25,000 bases of DNA from Prorocentrum cordatum. Lineage: Eukaryota; Sar; Dinophyceae; Prorocentrales; Prorocentraceae. Where the stretch lies: positions 510,976-535,975 of the forward strand of contig CAUYUJ010004725.1 in assembly GCA_963575745.1 (NCBI GenBank), in the 5' to 3' direction. Under the pieces are notes generated by a model. The model was not told the origin of the DNA and did no database searches. It worked only from the letters and a program-made list of their open reading frames with translations. A program made the position numbers and the translations under genes. Of this stretch, positions 1 through 7,938 are shown piece after piece (the first letter of the stretch is position 1; every line of letters begins with the position of its first letter).

Positions 1-17
1 CCTCGGAGAGCTCCTCG

Positions 18-128
18 ACGGCCCCAGACGGCCACCGTCGACGGCCTCAAAGGCCCCGAGGTGGCCCGAAGTAGCCCATGGGACCCCCAGACTGCCCAGC
101 AGGAACACAAGACAGCCTCCAGACGGTG
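18..128. repeat. Degenerate GGCCCC-type short repeat, block 1
   Basis: Short GGCCCCAGACGG/GGCCTCAAAGG-like words recur at roughly 10-12 base spacing. The same style of degenerate repeat returns at 1155-1515 and 13385-14160. It is not an exact tandem repeat, and its boundaries are judged by eye. Confidence 0.45.
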
Positions 129-366
129 CACATTGAGAGCCTACCGCTCATGATTCCCCCTTCCGAAGCTTCAGGGACATCTCGTCGTACACTGGCTGTG
201 CAACTGGACACTTGCACCAGTGCGCCCGAGCTGGAGACCCCCGCGACGTGACGGGTTCAACCCATCGAACGCAGGCGCTCCAATCACGGTTTGCAGTCTA
301 CTATCGGCGTGGGTTGTCAAAGATGCGGTCCCTGTTCTACAGCCCCCGTTCGTGGCTCGCTAAGCT

Positions 367-702
367 ATGCTGAGGTATTTGCACTCAGAACGTATGTCCT
401 TCCCAAATCCTGCGCTTGCCTTCGATATGGAGGTCTACAACCGCGTTACGTCAACTTCGAAAGAGAAGGAGATACCTGCAGCATCCAATATCAATTACAT
501 GTTCCGAGCCCGATCCGCACTGTGCTTTCCAGAAACGTACACCAAAGATCTCACAATAGCCTGGTGCGGAACCGGCAGCCATGCGTCCCGCCATCCCGGG
601 TTCCACAAATATGCCTTAGCACTGCAAGTCCGTTCGATGCCATTGTTTGCAGACGAACTGTCCGTGATTGGACTTCCACTCATCTACAGCAGTCTGAGAT
701 GA
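367..702 (+). CDS. Hypothetical ORF, 111 aa, not recognised
   Basis: An ATG-to-stop frame directly follows an in-frame TAA at 361. The protein has a balanced, non-repetitive composition and no motif, signal peptide or membrane segment that I recognise. The local DNA is less GC-rich than its surroundings and free of simple repeats, so the ORF is not a microsatellite artefact. Overlapping open frames exist on both strands and codon choice does not clearly favour this one. No intron signals or neighbouring exons were identified. It could be an exon, a gene relic or chance. Confidence 0.2.
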   Translation: MLRYLHSERMSFPNPALAFDMEVYNRVTSTSKEKEIPAASNINYMFRARSALCFPETYTKDLTIAWCGTGSHASRHPGFHKYALALQVRSMPLFADELSVIGLPLIYSSLR

Positions 703-1154
703 TGGGCCAAAAGAGAGTGGGCTTTGGAGGAGGATCATGAGAAGGAGCAGGAAGGAAGGTCGTGACCAATAAAAGCGAGGGGGAGAAACAGGGTATAAAA
801 GTGGACGGGGGGCGGAGAGAACAAGGGGAACAAAAAGTGGGAGGGCGAGGAGGGAGCCGAACACGGATGGGAAGAGGAGGAGAACCCTTCCTGAGATGAA
901 TCCCCTCTTCCACCGTAAAAGATCCCTGTTCAAGCTCCCTAAAATTGGTACACAATTCTATCATTCCACATCCTTTCCTCCTTCTCCACCAGCTTCTGCT
1001 GCTACTCCAACACATCCCACCAACCTTCTGGGCGAAGGTGGTCTACCGGTCCGTATGTCTCTTCACTCTGCCAAAATCATGTTTCCCCTTGGGTGAGGGG
1101 TGCACTCACCCTCACCTCCTGGAGGTTGTTCGGTTTACGGACGGAAGGGTCAGA
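703..1154. other. No gene seen; purine-rich then pyrimidine-rich unique DNA
   Basis: About 705-870 is rich in GGA/GAA words and 950-1020 is rich in CTCC words. Short open frames here follow that composition bias. I see no convincing gene or RNA. Confidence 0.4.
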
Positions 1155-1515
1155 GCGCCCAAGATGATGCAAGATGGCTCCAGGAGGGCCTGAAAAAGCT
1201 CCAAGATGGCTCAAAATAACAAAGGATTGTTCAAAATGGCCCCAAGAGAACCACAAAATGGCTCCAAAATGGCCCAAAAGAGCCGCAATAAGGGCCGAAG
1301 AGGCCCCCCAAACGGCCCCAGCAGCGCCCCAAAAGGCACTTATGAGCGCCCCATGAGGGGGACGGACATTGAGAACCCACTCTCTTTTGATCAACGCCCT
1401 ACAGGATGGGCCCACGAGGCACTCCAGGGCTCCCAAAAGCCCCTGGACGACACAAAGAGGGCCCCTAGAGGGCCCCAAGAGGACCCACAGAACACCTCCA
1501 GAGGACACCCAGAAG
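1155..1515. repeat. Degenerate AAAATGGCCCC repeat, block 2
   Basis: Words such as CCAAGATGGCTC, CAAAATGGCCC and CCAAAATGGCCC recur about every 10-12 bases, grading into AGAGGGCCCC words towards the 3' end. The low stop density keeps several frames open through the block, which explains the long overlapping ORFs there without a gene. Confidence 0.6.
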
Positions 1516-1961
1516 AGTCCAAGATAGCTCTACGAGTTCTCGCCTTCGATGTCCTCATCCATCAATTGCCTTATGAAGAACTCCTCCTCGTCGCACCCCC
1601 AGACGTGTCGGTGGGACGGGCTGGGCGCTTCGCCGAAGACTCCCTCCTGGAGCTTGAAGTCTGTAGCAATTTCAAAAGTGGAGGGCGGTTCCTTTTTCGA
1701 AATGTGGTTCTCGGCTTTGCGCCGCGCGCATTCGTCTTAAACAAGTGGATAAAATTTAAAAGGTTCCCTAGGGTTGAAGCCCCAGGAATGGTGTTCTGGC
1801 AAGGTTTAAGGTTTGTCACGACGCACCCGTCACATCGATTGGCGGTGTTGCAGTCGCAAAAATCGTGTTCGGGCTCGATAGAGGATTATCAGACGGTTCT
1901 TCCAATCGGACACTTCCAACACACAAATAAATTCTTACAGGGATACAATCAAAATCTGTAG
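1516..1961 (+). CDS. Weak ORF downstream of the degenerate repeat
   Basis: An open frame that begins inside the degenerate repeat (ATG at 1206) continues for about 148 codons through non-repetitive sequence to the stop at 1961. The unique part has a varied composition, including a hydrophobic/aromatic stretch (FKRFPRVEAPGMVFWQGL). No family is recognised. Frames on the other strand are also partly open. It may be a 3' exon, an old gene fragment or chance; the repeat-derived N-terminal portion should not be taken as protein. Confidence 0.15.
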
Positions 1962-2157
1962 GAAGGACGCGCTGTAAGGATGCAAGACTCTTGGACGGTC
2001 TTTGGACGCCCCAGTTGAAGATTTTCTAGCGGCGCACTGCCGAACAAATCCAGGGACGCAAAGGTGCCCGTGGGAAGGTTACCCGTCCTTACTATGGATT
2101 TTCACTGTATATGAGGTGCAACGACGTTGGTGCGCCTTGGGTTTACGCCGGTCCTTG

Positions 2158-2445
2158 CCCTCCTCTTCCTCCTCCTCCTCCTCCTCCTCCTCCTCCTCCT
2201 CCTCCTCGTCATCGTATTCCTCGTCATCGCCTTGTCATCGTCCTCGTCTTCGTCGCCGTCCTACTCCTCCTCCTCCTCCTCTTCCTCCTCGTCCTCGTTC
2301 TTGTCGTCGTCCTCATCGTCGTCGTGCTCCTCCTCATTCTCCTCCACCTCTTCCTCCTACTCGTCCGACTCCACATCGTTCTGTCCCTCATCATCGGTCT
2401 TGCCCTGTCGTCGTCATCCTCGTCCGCCTCCTTCTCATCCTCGTT
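2158..2445. repeat. CTC/TCG/TCC trinucleotide microsatellite
   Basis: A nearly pure CTC run (about 2160-2210) grades into interrupted TCG/TCC/TCT triplets. All three plus-strand frames stay open and would encode poly-Ser, poly-Pro or poly-Leu, so the ORFs through it are artefacts. Confidence 0.9.
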
Positions 2446-2574
2446 GTCCTTCACCTCCCCGATGTCCTCAAGGGGGCCCTGAGAGAGCCCCAAGAAGGCC
2501 CCAAGAGGGTATTCCGAAGACCAAAATTGGCGCCAAAAATCCTCATACTCGTCGACGGCATCATCCTCTTCATC

Positions 2575-2628
2575 ATCCTTTCTCAACGTCGTCATCATCG
2601 TCGTCGTCGTCATCGTCCTCTTCATTCC
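2575..2628. repeat. Short GTC/ATC trinucleotide run
   Basis: Interrupted GTC/ATC triplets (CGTCGTCATCATCGTCGTCG type) follow about 130 bases of non-triplet sequence after the larger triplet tract. Confidence 0.8.
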
Positions 2629-3432
2629 CCTCCCACCACCTCCGCGGTGTCCTCAATCTCTCATCACCCGACTCCTCTTCCATGTCCTCGTCCTTCATCT
2701 TACCAAACGTAGCGCACGCCCCGCGCGGAGAGGATCTCAAGTCAGAAGTTGTCCCCGGCTCTTTTATTAGCTGCACGTCCATCCACTTCCCCGATCCACG
2801 CACATGTTCGGGGCATCGCTGCTGGAGGGGCAGGTGGGGATACGCGAACGGTCCGGAGCGATTGTGTTCCTGAACCTGCTCATGTGCTCCTCGTCCCCCC
2901 CACCTATTACAGATCATTGATGTTTTCGTCTGTTGTCCCCTCCTCCACCCCGTGTCCCCCGTCCCCGTCACATCGATCCGTCCCTCGCTCATCCCCCTCC
3001 ACCTTATTCTCCACCTCCTTAAGTTCAGCCATGATCATCATCGCGACTCCTCCTCTCCTCATCCTCCTGCTCATCGTCCGTCACCCCGTCCGTCTCCAGC
3101 TACTGGTGATACTCCACCCTTTTCATGTTCATCCTCACCCCTCCTCCTCCTGCTCAAAAGCGACCTCCCCCCGCATACTCCCAGTCCGCGTCCTACTCTG
3201 CGAATTTCCTATTCCTTCTGTTTGGTAATCAATCATCGGTATTCATCATCCATCGCCTGCCTGCGCCGATATCTCCCCGTCTCAGTCCAATCCCTTCACC
3301 GAATTGGCCTTCTCTGTCCTTCTCCTCCAAACCGTTGTTCACTCCATCCAGTGTATTCCTCCAGGCCCAGAAGTTCCTGCTTTCCTACTCCCCTTTGCCG
3401 CCACCTTTCCTCCCCCATCCTTCCCTCCGCCT
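2629..3432. other. No gene seen; pyrimidine-rich unique DNA
   Basis: The plus strand is rich in CTCC and CATC words with scattered imperfect triplets. Open frames are Ser/Pro-rich in one register and follow the composition. I could not support a gene here. Confidence 0.4.
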
Positions 3433-3434
3433 TC

Positions 3435-3518
<84 letters not shown>

Positions 3519-3598
3519 CTATCACTAGCACTATCACTATCATCATAATCACCATCATCATCATCATCATCATCATCAGCATCATCATCATCAGCATC
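3433..3598. repeat. ATC trinucleotide microsatellite
   Basis: Pure TCA/ATC repeats run from about 3433 to 3519, followed by an interrupted part with CAC, CAG and CTA variants to 3598. It would read as poly-His, poly-Ile or poly-Ser on plus and poly-Asp or poly-Met on minus. Confidence 0.95.
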
Positions 3599-3923
3599 CT
3601 GCACTCAGGGATGGACAGACCCCCCTTTCATCAAACGTGGTTTAATGAAAACGACCTCGGGCCCAAACCTGGCGGGCGCAAGCCTGGAAAATAACGGCCG
3701 CAGCGCCCTCTCGAGAACTGAAAACGGACAATTCACTAATCGACGTGTCAGGGTAGGGGTTCTGTCCACCCCCGATGCACCTCCTGTTACGGTTCTGCTA
3801 CTTTCTTCCTGTCCCATCCCCTTGCTTCCGAGCGCCTCCATCGCGCCACACGGCCCCCGCCCCGCATGGTAAAGGCCAGGCTGGGCGTTTCGCCGGAGAC
3901 GTCGTTCCACGTGGCCCCCATGA
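3599..3923. other. No gene supported; unique DNA between microsatellites
   Basis: Non-repetitive sequence of mixed composition. Short ORFs on both strands overlap each other and none shows a recognisable motif. Confidence 0.35.
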
Positions 3924-4170
3924 CTCCTCCTCCTCCTCCTCTTCTACCTCCTCCTCTTCCTCCTCCTCCTCTTCTTCCTCCTCGTCTTCCTCCTCTTCTT
4001 CCTCCTCCTCCTCTTTCTCCTCCTCCTCTTCTTCCTCCTCCTCCTCCTCTTACTCCTCCTCCTCTTCCTCCTCCTCGTCTTCCTCATCCTCCTCTTCTTG
4101 CTCATCCTCTTCTTCCGGCACCTCCTCCTCTTCCTCCTCCTCCGCCTTCTCCTTCTCCGCCTCCTCCTAC
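3924..4170. repeat. CTC/CTT pyrimidine microsatellite
   Basis: An imperfect run of CTC, CTT and CCT triplets about 245 bp long, with all plus-strand frames open. The minus strand is pure GAG/AAG-type purine, a composition able to form triplex DNA. Confidence 0.9.
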
Positions 4171-4609
4171 ATTGCCCCCTGAACCTCGACGCTCGGACAG
4201 CCGCAAGGATGGAGGCCTGGGCGTCTCAAGAATGTTGCTCTCGCCTTCGCGTCGCGCAAACTCGTCGTGGGATCGTCCAGCAACCATACGGATCCAGGGC
4301 GGGTGGCTCTGAAAATGCGGCTCTCGTCTCAACGGTGGCCACTCGTTATAGAACTGCCAACACCCGTCTGGGCGGAGGTGGTATAGCAGTTGTTATAATC
4401 CGCTCTCCCAAACCCCATTGTTCCCGATTTCGGGGAGGGGCTGACCACGACCCAAGCACGGTGGCGGGATTGGCTGCAGGCAAGAAGTAGACGCAGTCAG
4501 CGATGTGCAGGCCCGCCGTGACGCATAAAAATTGAAGTCGGTGGATGCTTTCCTCACGGACGCGTCGACAGGAGCACCCCTGCTGCAGAGACCAAGATGG
4601 CTCCCATAA
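4171..4609. other. Mostly unique DNA; weak minus-strand open frame near 4480-4609
   Basis: No strong gene is seen. On the minus strand the last part contains an open stretch with normal composition (DASVRKASTDFNFYASRRA) just downstream of a possible splice acceptor at 4610. It may continue the broken coding sequence at 4769-4911, but the frame does not join cleanly. Confidence 0.25.
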
Positions 4610-4623
4610 CTAGGAGGCAAACA

Positions 4624-4762
4624 AACCTACCTCGCTTTTGACCACCCTCGCTTCCAAGAGATACCAAGCGATTCCAAACTACGGCCTGCACTGGTCAGGC
4701 CGCTTGACGAGGAGGCGCGTGGTATGACTTGGTTTTGCCTGGAAGCGAAAGCGGGGTAGGTA
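4624..4762. mobile_element. Foldback element, possibly an intron on the minus strand
   Basis: AACCTACCTCGCTTT at 4624 is the inverted partner of AAGCGGGGTAGGTAATT ending near 4763, and GCTTCC pairs with GGAAGC further in. The centre is a perfect 7-bp stem (CGGCCTG, 4682-4688 with 4696-4702) with a 7-nt loop. One arm carries a small insertion. On the minus strand it lies between GTGAAT (4768) and a pyrimidine-rich TTTGTTTGCCTCCTAG ending at 4610, so it could form a 159-nt GT-AG intron. The two sides are not shown to join in frame. Confidence 0.5.
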
Positions 4763-4768
4763 ATTCAC

Positions 4769-4911
4769 GCTCTGAATAACGCCATGTCTGCATGGTGTCA
4801 CCGTTCCGAGGTAGCAAACTCTTCGTCAAACACTTGCCGATGTACAGGTCATCGGGTCACCGCCCCGTGGATCATCCGTTTCTGCGGCGTCCCAACCCAC
4901 GTCGTACGAGG
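4769..4911 (-). pseudogene. Coding fragment with DDLYIGKCL motif, frameshifted
   Basis: Two consecutive minus-strand frames read like one protein: YDVGWDAAETDDPRGGDP (4908-4855), then after a small shift DDLYIGKCLTKSLLPRNGD and TMQTWRYSE (to 4769). The DD-x-Y-x-G-x-C-L pattern resembles the EDV-x-G-x-C-L motif of GT31-type glycosyltransferases, but this is one short motif and not a family assignment. The shift could be a real mutation or a base-call indel. It lies directly upstream (minus strand) of the foldback at 4624-4762 and on the same strand as the gene fragment at 5527-6446; they could be parts of one old gene. Confidence 0.3.
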
Positions 4912-5380
4912 GGACCCCGGCTCATGAGCTCATTGCGATCGGGTTCCCACGCTCGGTTGCTGCCTACGTGTAGGGCGGTCGGGTGGGGGTGAGCGAAACG
5001 GCATGCGGCTTCGTGGTAGCTGGACCCCTCCCCCATACCCCCTCCTCTGGGTCTGAACGGGTTGGGGGGGGGTCGCGGTGGCAAACGGCCCTGTTGGGTT
5101 CAAAATGGCCTCCTCCTCATCCTCTTCCTCCTCCGGAAGAGGCAAAGAAACAACAAACAGCTGCGTTGTTTCAACGGCACGGACTCCCCGACGGAAGTGG
5201 AAACTGGAAACAGCCAAGAGACGGCGTCGGATACCAGCCGCAAGCGGCGACAACAACGACAATGCACCAGCGACGGAAACAACAAAAACACGGCGCCGCA
5301 AAACGGCAGAGACACGGAAAACGTGGAACGATCAAGAAACGGCCCTGTAGCTTCCAGAGCCGACTGAGACTGTATTAAAT

Positions 5381-5524
5381 CGGGCATGTCCTCCTGCAGA
5401 CGGACTTTGAGCGAAAACAACAAACAATTAAACAATGTTCAACAATAGTTAGAAATAACCGGAAAATCGTCCCATGCTATGTTTGACTGGCTTGGGATAG
5501 TCCTCCTGTAGAGGGACATGCCCC
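5381..5524. mobile_element. AT-rich inverted-repeat element (MITE-like), copy 1
   Basis: The left end CGGGCATGTCCTCCTGCAG is matched in inverse by CTGTAGAGGGACATGCCCC at the right end. The interior is A/T-rich (GAAAACAACAAACAATTAAAC...), in contrast to its surroundings. It is clearly homologous to 6145-6290, sharing ends and interior words such as AACAAT, AAAATCGT and TCCTCCTGTAG. No protein is encoded. Such short, non-coding, inverted-repeat-ended elements are typical of MITEs. On the minus strand it fits within a GT(5526)...TTTAATACAG(5370) interval, a possible 157-nt intron. Confidence 0.75.
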
Positions 5525-5526
5525 AC

Positions 5527-6446
5527 TGAACACTGGTAGCACATCAGGTTTGGCTTCGGCGATGGGGGTGGCATCGTCGGGATCGGCGGCACGTGCTCGG
5601 TATTTTTGGTGCGGCTAGGGACCCCTGAGCCATCTTGACGTGTGCGCTGGATCCTGTCAGCGGCGAAGATCTCAAATTGCGGCCTTTTTTGAATGTGGAT
5701 CGAAAGCGTACTTGGTCGTCTGGAACTTGGTGACGCGCTCCGTCTTGTCGTAGCTGGCGTGGTATCCAGCGGCCTGCCGGCAGCCTGCGCTGTAATCCAC
5801 CGAACAGTTTTCAATCTCTCCCTCGGGCAGGTTGCTCCACACGTGGTAGTTGTACGAGGCGTGGACTGGACCAGCGAATCGCTGTAAAGCAGCTTCTACG
5901 GTATGGATGTATGCTTTCTTTTGAGTACCTGCTTTTGTAGTGGCACGCGGCTAGCCATGGCCTTGCTGGTCATCTCCTCGATATCAGGGCCAGTGCTCCT
6001 GTGGACGTGATCGCTGTAACTACTGCCGCCTGGGCAATTCAGAGCTCGACGGTCTGGTCGGAGCAGGCGCTGTTCACGTCGGTGGCCCCATCCTGATCTG
6101 GTCCTCGGTCATGCTGGAGCCCGGGCCGAAGCGTAGGATTAGGTCGGGCGTGTCCTCCTACAAGCGGATTTTCACGAAAAATGAAAATAGTCAAACAAAC
6201 ATTCAAATATGTTTAACAATAATAGAAAAATCGTTCCCGTACTACTTTTAAGCTATTTTTTGGTATTCCTCCTGTAGAAGGACATGCCCGACTTAAGCGC
6301 AGGAACTCTTGAAACTGTTGGCGCCGGGGCGCACGCCGTGAGCTCGGACCCTTGGCTCGGCGATCTTTGGCAGCGTAGCTGCTCGTGGTTGCCTCAAGTG
6401 GTGTCGTGATAGTAGAGGGCAGAAAATCCACCCCGATAATAAACAC
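5527..6446 (-). pseudogene. Fragment of an unrecognised protein gene, with frameshifts and an inserted element
   Basis: The minus strand holds consistent protein-like sequence. An uninterrupted stretch of about 90 codons (roughly 5950-5675) includes KKAYIHTVEAALQRFAGPV, HASYNYHVWSNLPEGEIENC and KTERVTKFQTTKYAFDPHSK, ending at a TGA just after an A6 run. Shifting frame at that run continues with FEIFAADRIQRTRQDGSG to about 5530. Upstream pieces in other frames include GGSSYSDHVHRSTGPDIEEM and FGPGSSMTEDQIRMG. Beyond the element at 6145-6290 the frame continues with FLPSTITTPLEATTSSYAAK and QQFQEFLRL. I do not recognise the family. At least three frameshifts are needed, so it is a pseudogene or the assembly has homopolymer errors. 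Confidence 0.5.
6145..6290. mobile_element. AT-rich inverted-repeat element (MITE-like), copy 2
   Basis: The ends CGGGCGTGTCCTCCTACAAG and CTGTAGAAGGACATGCCCG are inverted repeats of each other and match copy 1 at 5381-5524. The interior is AT-rich and related to copy 1 (AAACAAACATT, TTTAACAATAATAG, AAAAATCGTTCCC). Outside the ends, TTAGGTCGGGC and GCCCGACTTAA extend the symmetry and leave TA on both sides, compatible with a TA target duplication. It interrupts the minus-strand coding fragment. Removing 154 nt (one TA plus the element) restores a continuous frame. Confidence 0.75.
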
Positions 6447-6459
6447 CCCGACACGCGAA

Positions 6460-6541
6460 GCCGTTTAGCAAACGCGCCCAACGAAGGAATCAAACAGGGC
6501 AGGGCTGTTTAGTAAACGCCCGAGGCCGTTTAGTAAACGCC
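6460..6541. repeat. Three copies of a 16-17 bp motif, GCCGTTTAGTAAACGCC
   Basis: Near-identical words start at 6460 (GCCGTTTAGCAAACGC), 6504 (GCTGTTTAGTAAACGCC) and 6525 (GCCGTTTAGTAAACGCC). The core GTTTAGTAAAC is nearly palindromic. Spacing is unequal (44 and 21 bp). The role is unknown; it could be repeat debris or a protein-binding site cluster. Confidence 0.6.
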
Positions 6542-6574
6542 AATTCTCTTGTCCGGGTGTTTTTTTCTCCCTTG

Positions 6575-7205
6575 AGATAACGTGCGCTGCGAGGTCGTCG
6601 GCTAATGCAGCGTCCGTGATGGAGACGCCCCCGCCCCGCCCAGTGCCGTGGTAGCGTACGCTGTGAAGTCGTCAACTAATGCAGCGTCCGTGATGGAGAC
6701 GCCTCTGTCCCGCCCAAGTTGGTGCTGTCGGTCGTCATTCGCAGCATCAGCACCGACATGGCGAGCATCTCGTTTTGGATCGTGTCCTCGGCGATCGCTT
6801 CGGTGACTCTTGCGGGAGCCGCGTTGAAGGAGACATCATACAGTGGTGCGCCATGTCTTGTCCCTGTCTCAAGTTGAGCTATACGTTTCGACATTCTCGC
6901 AGTGGCCCACAGGTTAATATGGGCGTCAAGGAGAAGGGCAACTAGGTGTTTGTCATCGATGATGTTGTCAATGTGTGGCGATCCTTGTAGTGTGTCCTCG
7001 AGCACTGGTTGTAAAGCTTCTGATATGACCATTGTCGAAGAGGTCGTCCAGCTCCTTCCATGATGTGAGTACATTGTATAGAAAATTCCAGGACGATAAT
7101 GTAAAAGGCGTCTTTGAGGTCCAGGAGTGGGAGCACGCTAGTGTGGCCTCCTCCTACTGTTCCTCCTCTGCCTCCAATTTCTCCTCTTTCCTGTCGTCCC
7201 AACAT
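6575..7205 (-). pseudogene. Reverse transcriptase relic of a non-LTR retrotransposon
   Basis: In order along the minus strand: LLDLKDAFYIIVLE (about 7126-7085) matches RT motif A with its catalytic Asp; after a frameshift, IDNIIDDKHLVALLLDAH and then ETGTRHGAPLYDVSFNA (about 6872-6815) match the motif B region (canonical RQGxPLSD, here RHGAPLYD); a further shift gives SITDAALVDDFTAYA (about 6695-6655), motif C with the VDD signature. Motif C is repeated as SITDAALADDLAAHV inside the 74-bp duplication. Fingers and thumb regions and all other LINE domains are missing or unrecognisable. Frameshifts between motifs mean it cannot be translated as one protein. The lineage resembles LINE-type RTs common in dinoflagellate genomes (from knowledge, not a search). 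Confidence 0.65.
6580..6727. repeat. 74-bp tandem duplication
   Basis: TAATGCAGCGTCCGTGATGG and its flanks occur at 6603 and 6677, exactly 74 bp apart, with similarity extending about 74 bp per copy (TGCGCTGCGAGGTCGTCGGC versus TACGCTGTGAAGTCGTCAAC). The unit is not a multiple of three and duplicates the RT motif C region. Confidence 0.8.
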
Positions 7206-7211
7206 GCCCCC

Positions 7212-7865
7212 ACACGGCCTCGACGAAGCTCCCAGGACAACTGGCCTGGGTGTCGATCCTGGATGTAACTGATGCGCTCCTGCATAAGCTCATCATCCTT
7301 CTCCTGTTCCTCCTCCTCCCCTACCCGAGACTTCTCTCAAAAGAGCTTGCTTGTGCATCGGACTCCTCTTCCATTTCCTCGTCTGCCTGTTCCTCCTCCC
7401 CTCCTCTTCCCTCATCGTCTTTCCTCCCTTTCAATGATGGCTCCAGAAGGCCTCCACGATAATCCCAAAACGACATGCTGGGGCATCAGTTCTGGAGCAA
7501 ACGGTAGCTTTGATGCCAGGCTTCTGCTGTCGCAGGTAGAAATCGGCTTCTCACAGACCCTTGTGGGCGGCTGTTCCAGTGACACTCCTGGGCATCGTTT
7601 CCGGATGGCTTGCCGGCTGTACCTGTGAAGGCCTCAACGAGGCTTCTACGCCTCAAAAACTTCGCGCCCTCGACTCGAGGGCGCCCCTATCTTCCTCCAT
7701 GACCCGTCTTCCCTCCTCCCTCCCCACCTCCCGTGTCTGGGAACCACAAGTGGTTTCTGTCAAGGCTACTGCCGTGTCCAGCAGCCATGAGTAAATTCGG
7801 ACTTTCCCGTCGGGCCAACGCCGCCGAGAGAATTCATGCATCGTGCGTTTCTTGATTCATTGAAA
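7212..7865. other. No complete gene; CT-rich DNA with scattered coding-like pieces
   Basis: The plus strand is rich in CTCCTCC words at 7140-7200, 7290-7320 and 7370-7430. On the minus strand short normal-looking peptides appear (DELMQERISYIQDRHPGQLS near 7290-7230; EADFYLRQQKPGIKATV near 7545-7490; FSRRRWPDGKVRIYSWLLDT near 7830-7770), each in a different frame and none recognised. They could be upstream debris of the same retroelement or of another gene. Confidence 0.3.
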
Positions 7866-7938
7866 GCTTGTCGTAGAAATTATCCTGGCGAAGGACCCAA
7901 CCATATGCAGTTGTGAGTACCGCAATTGTGAACATGTT
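7866..7938. repeat. Array flank, copy 1 (paired with 9198-9273)
   Basis: TGTCGTAGAAAT...CCTGRCGARGGACCCAACCATATGCAG...ACCGCA is shared with 9198-9273. In both places it leads straight into a 90-bp satellite unit starting TTCGGTGGCG. The satellite plus its left flank was therefore duplicated as a larger unit. Confidence 0.75.

Noticed and set aside
2111-4182. Poly-Ser, poly-Pro, poly-His, poly-Ile and poly-Asp proteins
   Set aside because: These come directly from CTC and ATC microsatellites, with all registers open at once.
1610-4270. Possible dispersed repeat linking CTGGGCGCTTCGCCGAAGAC (about 1621), CTGGGCGTTTCGCCGGAGAC (about 3881) and similar words near 4215
   Set aside because: Similarity covers only about 20 bases convincingly; flanking alignment is too weak to define an element.
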